Assembly (NCBI GenBank): GCA_011800155.1
Contig: CM022370.1
Coordinates: 3,100,001 to 3,164,000 of the forward strand
From: Flammulina velutipes
Taxonomy: Eukaryota; Basidiomycota; Agaricomycetes; Agaricales; Physalacriaceae
DNA: 64,000 nt
Direction: 5' to 3'
Positions 59,301 to 64,000 of this stretch are shown here, piece after piece. The notes beneath the pieces are model-generated. The model saw nothing but the letters and a program-made list of their open reading frames with translations. It was not told the origin of the DNA and searched no databases. The position numbers and the translations under genes were made by a program. The first letter of the stretch is position 1; every line of letters starts with the position of its first letter.

Positions 59301-61750
59301 ACCGGCTGGGGGAAGGCCGAATGAGCTTCGAACGAACGAGTACGTCCCAATATCTCGACCACACGCTAACCGCTGACCAAGCCTAGGTTCTTGCAGTTCG
59401 CTTTGTTCCATCCATCCACATATTATCACCCAGCCAGCAAGCCAAGCAACACAGCCTCCACCAACTTCACAATGCTGCCTCTCCTGTAGTCTGACTCCTC
59501 GCTCCGTTGAATATGCTGGTTTTATCGTACAACCGGTCGTTCACGAAATGGAACGCGACTCGACCGCGCGGACAGAAATCAAAGTTATCGTCAAGAACGT
59601 GGAGACCTTTGGCGATCCTCTTACTTCGGGCTTCAATCATCACTGTCGACATCGTCACTTGCGCCTGTCCGTCTGTCTTGTTTCGCCGTCCGACCTCTTT
59701 CATAGTGGACTGCGATACCATGGCCGTGACCTTGAAGCAATGTTGCAGCCGTCAACAAGTTGTGCGTCTCCCATAAATCAACGGCATATCATAGCTGACC
59801 AAATACTTAGCTTTTGCGCTAAGCCTAATTAACCTACTCCGCCTGGTTCGAATTTCGAGGGAGACCTTTCGAGGCGTTCATCGTCCTCTTCACGATCACC
59901 CACGCCGTTGGTAAGGTGGGAGGGCAGGCCGAACAGCGACGAGACGGGATCTGAAGGGGTGTTAGTTGGAAATGAGTGCTGAACGTCGAATGAGTACGTT
60001 TCTCAATATTGCGATCCAATGCAGAGCGCTAACTCACATGTAGTGCATCTCACGTACTGTCAAATTCTGCAAAACAGCAAGCCAGATGTCGAAACGCCCT
60101 CGCGCGCTATCCGAAATCGAATGCCCCGCCTTGCCGTCATCCACAGCTTGGGTCCTCACCCCCATTGAATATCCCGGTCTCGATCAACCTCGACGATAAC
60201 CCACGTCATATGCAAGGTGGGAGGGCAGGCCGAACAGCGACCAGAGGGATCTGATTGGGAATGTTGTGCTGAGCGCTGAACTTCACAAATTCGTATGTTT
60301 CTCAATTATCGTGATCCAATGCCGAGTGTTAACCTACATCCAGTGTACTTTGTTTCTCTCATGTATCGTCGAATTTCACGGAGATGTTCGACACGCTCGG
60401 AAATCGGATGCTCCGCCTGGTCCACAACGCTTTTTCGACCGCAGTTTGATTCCCCAGCCCCGTTGGATAACCCGGTTTTGATCGTATGTTCGTCCTGAAC
60501 GTTGATTGGGTCCTTCGACGATGTCGAGCAAAACATGACCGTAACTCAAACTAGCATGGACACGGAAACTCTGCCGATCCTCTTGGTTGGATCATCGTAG
60601 TCACCATCGACATTCGCTACGCCAGACAGGACGTTCGCTATCCGTGTCATGCAGGCCAAACACCTTCCGCATTAGACAAAAACTGTTGGGATGCCTAGCC
60701 TAGGTTCATACCATGGACCTTATTCCGCCCATGCACCGTCTTCTGCCCAAGAAGACGGCAGGACACATGCTGAATAACGCTCGCGCGCTACCCGAAATAC
60801 CATGCTCCCCCTTCCCAATGATCGCTGTTCGGCGGCGTACCTTCACGGAAAGTCATTCACACAATCGAGCAGAATGTCAATCGATACAGCCTGAGTCCGC
60901 GAATCGACCGGCTCGTGAGCGCGCGCCCAAGACATACGGTCTCGTTTCAGCACGGTTCTTACTATCACAAGTCCCGTAGACTTGCTTGTCATTTTTCGAG
61001 CTGCATGACAAGGAAGCTATTTGGCGTTGCGAAATTGACCCCTTGGGAAACCGATCATCGTTTTCTCTTGGTTGGTACGAACATCGGCTGGACGTTACAA
61101 TTTTGGACATGGACTCAAAGGTACGAGGACCTCATTTCATTTCGAAGCCGAGACTGATATTTATTTAGGAAATTCACGAACACTTGCTCATCGTTGTTAC
61201 ACAATAGACGCGCCTGTACATGTATCAATTCGCTTCATAACGGAGAAACTCTGCCATCCTAGGCAATGGGAAGGCAATGAAAAGGAGAGGAGATGTCGGT
61301 GGGCATCGCCTGGGTCTTTTGGTACGTTGTCCAGGAATGGATCCTGTACCATGATTAACCAAACCCAGACACAGTATTACTTTGAATTCGCGCGGGCAAG
61401 AGCTGGCGAGGAAAATCGACTGGATGTATGCCAGCCTCCCCAGACGCAGGACGTGGCAACCGTCAGCCAAGCTGTCGTGGGTCAGGCGCATCCTCACGCA
61501 TATATCGGGATGACTCGAATGTCGTCCTCTCCTCCATGATGCATATCCCGTTGGAATTCGGTCAGAACGGCACCGCGTGGGTTCAGCGCTCAGCCAGGGA
61601 AGAGGCGTCAAATGAAATGAGCATTGAACGTTGAACGAGTATGTCTCTCTGCATTCAATATTGAATGCCTGACGCTAAATCCCCTTAGGTTTGCACTCAT
61701 ATCGCTCCTCCTGTTCTCATAGAATGCAACCATCTATAACAAAGACTAAA
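56400..61750 (+). repeat. Array of diverged repeat units with decayed gene pieces
   Basis: A marker string (GAACGAGTACGT, then about 20 nt later a GATTGAATGCC-like string and a CTAAC acceptor-like end) recurs at about 56977, 57585, 58593, 59335, 59990, 60290 and 61633, each time in the same orientation. Larger blocks repeat too: 56780-56830 with 58410-58460, 57145-57240 with 58755-58845 (shared TGATCAGCCTCGTTTCGTCG) and 57480-57760 with 59230-59530 (shared CACCGTGTCGTTGACCAAGA). One unit's frame reads GYPMISLVSSETKEMTERIG in the 57069 copy, so the units descend from a coding sequence. All copies carry stops. Unit lengths vary from 0.3 to 1.3 kb. Confidence 0.6.
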
Positions 61751-61836
61751 TGCGCCCCATGACTATACCTCAGAGCTCACTACCAGCTAGGCGAAGAGAA
61801 CACTAGGATCAAGGATGTGAATATGTCCAACTAGCT

Positions 61837-62773
61837 ATGCCAGCCGCCATCAGCACCGTCCTTGTGACTAGTCCGTCTTGCTTGTTTCGCACACAGATGG
61901 ACTATGAAATCATGGCCACGGCTTCTCGATTTGTGCACTCACTCGGAGGGAATAGAACCTGGTCGATCGCACGTTCCAAGCGGACATGCGGTGCCTTGAC
62001 TGCTCTGAAAAGCAGCGGGTCGTTTCCTCAGTCCCCGCATTTGAGTTGGTTGGGAAGGATCAGCGAGAATATGCGCAATCTATGTACGTCTTTCTAATTA
62101 TCACTTGTCGATACTCCTCCTCCCGCTCCATCCCGCGCTCCCCAAACACCCCGCAAACGAAAGCCCCCTACTAAGCGAGCATACGGAGTCGATTCGCGCC
62201 GAAAATGGAGTACGGAGGAAGCTCAAAAGCAATTGACCAAGGCTCTTTCTCTCTCGTTCATTCCCGACACCTGGCAGCTAGTCATACTATCCAAGATTAT
62301 GGAAGGATACGACAGCATTATCGTCGCGGGTACTGGCTATGGCAAAAGTCTATTATTCGAAGGGATGGCGGCACTGGGAGGAAAGGATAAGGTGGTGATA
62401 GTCATATGTCCGTTAAAGGCGCTCGAGGTGGATCAGGTGTGTTCTTCTGGATACTTGGATATTTGACGTCGTACTAACTGGCCGGTAGGTTGCTTCTGCG
62501 CGCAAGAAGGGCATCGACGCCGTCACGATAAACGAAGATACCCCCGACAGCGAGAAGAAATCTCTGTGGAAGCGTATTCGTACTACAGCCTCTATGGTGT
62601 ATATATCCCCCGAAATGGCACTCTCTAAAGGCTTCATTTCCATGTGGACTGACAAGACCTTTCGCAAACGGCTTACTGGTATCGTCGTAGACGAAGCACA
62701 TTGCATCGAAGAGTGGGGCAAAGACTTCCGCAAGGAGTACGCGTTGCTCTGCAGCTTGCGGACATCATCATGA
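61837..62773 (+). pseudogene. RecQ-like helicase, 3' truncated by a repeat insertion
   Basis: The firm part is 62190-62773. It reads WSTEEAQKQLTKALSLSFIP, then IIVAGTGYGKSLLFEGMAAL (Walker A AGTGYGKS), the 51 nt intron 62436-62488, and VVDEAHCIEEWGKDFR with the DEAH box. The frame ends KEYALLCSLRTSS at TGA 62773, just as the helicase core should go on. The sequence right after is the duplicated segment (62786 on). The upstream part (61837-62090) contains MRCLDCSEKQRVVSSVPAFE with a CxxC and looks like the family's N-terminal part, but its splicing is unresolved. Basidiomycete genomes carry many such RecQ-like copies, often near telomeres or repeats. This one is missing domain 2 and so is non-functional. 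Confidence 0.7.
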
Positions 62774-62785
62774 TACAATTTAAAA

Positions 62786-63388
62786 TGATGCAATTCACAA
62801 GTATCCTTCACGCGCATCTCTATCGATCCAACCCTCCGAGCATTTCCACCCTCGCGTCCCTCATAAGCATTCCAGCTACATGACGAGTTCCCGGCTACCC
62901 ACATATCCCACGGCAAAATCAGCCTCAGTGTACACCACGCTACTCTTCCATTCCCAACTGGCACAGGACAGATGGTTGCCGTGTCTCGGTTCGTTGCAGT
63001 GCGCGGTCCATACAAGAAGGCCATCGTCGTCGAAGGCACGCATGGTGCGGTGACCATGCTCACGATCACGATCGGTTCGATTCAATGCCCTCGCCGTTAT
63101 TCAGCAGGACGTACGCGTTAATATGGTATAGCTAACTTACAGAATGTACCAAGTTTGTGGCACGTAGCCCAGGATAGCGCGAAGGCACCCAATTTGTTCT
63201 TTAACGCAGCCGGTTGCCCAATCGAGGATCGCATCTTCCCATTTCTGGCGATCAAGTGAGGCGCTGGGCGCCTCGCGAATGTAGTTGTTGCCGATGTATA
63301 TCTCAATTCTTTGCATCGATGCTACAGTACGTTCAATGGTATGGAAATTTGAATGCACGACGGACATACTAGTTGAGCTGCGCGTTAA
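62786..63388. repeat. Duplicated segment, copy 2 (twin at 39093-39694)
   Basis: Nearly identical to copy 1 over about 490 bp. Left and right edges diverge gradually. It sits at the break point of the RecQ-like helicase. Confidence 0.85.
62876..63316 (-). CDS. Small duplicated protein, unknown family (copy 2)
   Basis: ATG at 63316, beginning MQRIEIYIGNNYIREAPSAS. The two-exon structure, intron ends and stop match copy 1, and only a few residues differ (for example K to R at residue 3 and F to L in the DRQKWED region). The ORF-preserving differences are worth testing for selection. It lies in opposite orientation to the helicase it interrupts. Confidence 0.58.
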
Positions 63389-64000
63389 AGGTCGGTGATG
63401 GATAAAAGACCAAACTATGTACCATAAATACAGTACGGACCAATGCATACATAGAGCGAAGTATTCTAAATAAATAAATAGTACGGCGGTAGGAATAGAT
63501 ACCCTATGAATATGGTGACGCCCGGCATGCCTAGTGTTCGATGTTGGCGCTGTTCAAGAGTTCCTCTTAGCACTGTTCACTTATATTTAATGCATTGGGA
63601 TGCATTATGAGTCTAATCAAGACCTGATATACCCAACTCCTCAATATTGTACTGGCCGCCACCATGATCGTCGTCACGAACGTCGATTGGCTCGATGATC
63701 AGAGCGAGCTGGCCCTGCAGATTGACCAAAGATGTACGGTGGCATTTTGTTTGGAGTGTTTGAGATGATGGTTAGAAAAGAGTGGTTTTTTAGCTTTCCG
63801 GCGCCTAGTGCAACGGCAATAACAAACAGATACGAAAAAACAAAGATACAAGGATGCACTACGCAAGCGAAAACACTTTCCTACAAGGATCAATTGGAGT
63901 AGGTTAATGCGCCACATATCACTGTTCTTGGCCACTTATTTCTTTTGTTAGTCGCAGGGCGCAGGAGTCGACATCTATTGAGGTAGAAATACATGGTCGT
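63389..64000. other. 3' edge, no gene supported
   Basis: Only short frames occur (a 25-codon plus-strand frame from 63665 and hydrophobic minus-strand frames near 63700-63930). None has support. Confidence 0.35.

Noticed and set aside
63665..63770. Short plus-strand ATG frame at the 3' edge
   Set aside because: Only about 25 to 30 codons, with no support.

Overview
This is nuclear DNA of a basidiomycete fungus, most likely an Agaricomycete. Genes lie on both strands, have many short introns (about 35-65 nt, GT-AG with two GC-AG cases) and no operon structure. The families seen are typical of that group: an Spt5-like KOW protein, a MYND finger protein, F-box/LRR proteins, a BCS1-like AAA ATPase, an ankyrin family, a TBC/Gyp8-type Rab-GAP, a Plavaka-type DNA transposon, Ty3/gypsy remains and a RecQ-like helicase. 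Exon boundaries were worked out by hand from frame continuity and splice signals. Genes without a recognised family are described as hypothetical.

Layout. 0-24 kb is mostly ordinary gene space: a RING finger gene (+), a hypothetical gene (-), a MYND gene (-), a one-TM protein (-), a polytopic membrane protein (+), a small chromodomain protein (-), a three-KOW Spt5-like protein (+), a coiled membrane protein (+), a JmjC-like protein with an in-frame octapeptide repeat (+), and a hypothetical gene (+). A stretch at 20.9-21.8 kb is packed with CTCGAG hexamers. At 24.07-30.48 kb lies a 6.4 kb DNA transposon that looks intact, with matching inverted ends and three genes: a 978-residue Plavaka-type transposase and two accessory genes on the opposite strand. 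At 31.8-35.5 kb are an LRR-like gene and an F-box gene. A decayed Ty3/gypsy polyprotein occupies 36.4-38.7 kb.

At 39.1-39.7 kb is one copy of a roughly 600 bp segment carrying a small two-exon gene. Its twin at 62.8-63.4 kb interrupts a RecQ-like helicase gene. At 42.5-44.4 kb is a BCS1-like ATPase. From 45.6 to 51.6 kb the window becomes a mosaic of gene pieces: a truncated ankyrin gene runs into a truncated intradiol dioxygenase, then come a retroelement scrap, an unknown gene, an aspartic-protease fragment fused to a copied piece of the TBC gene, a truncated minus-strand gene and a MITE. The parental TBC gene follows at 51.6-53.3 kb. The segment at 56.4-61.7 kb is an array of diverged repeats carrying decayed gene pieces.

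Working together. Most genes are independent. The exceptions are the three transposon genes and a possible regulatory link: the chromodomain and JmjC genes share an exact 15-nt upstream sequence, and two other genes share an exact 22-nt upstream sequence built from the same TCTGACG core.
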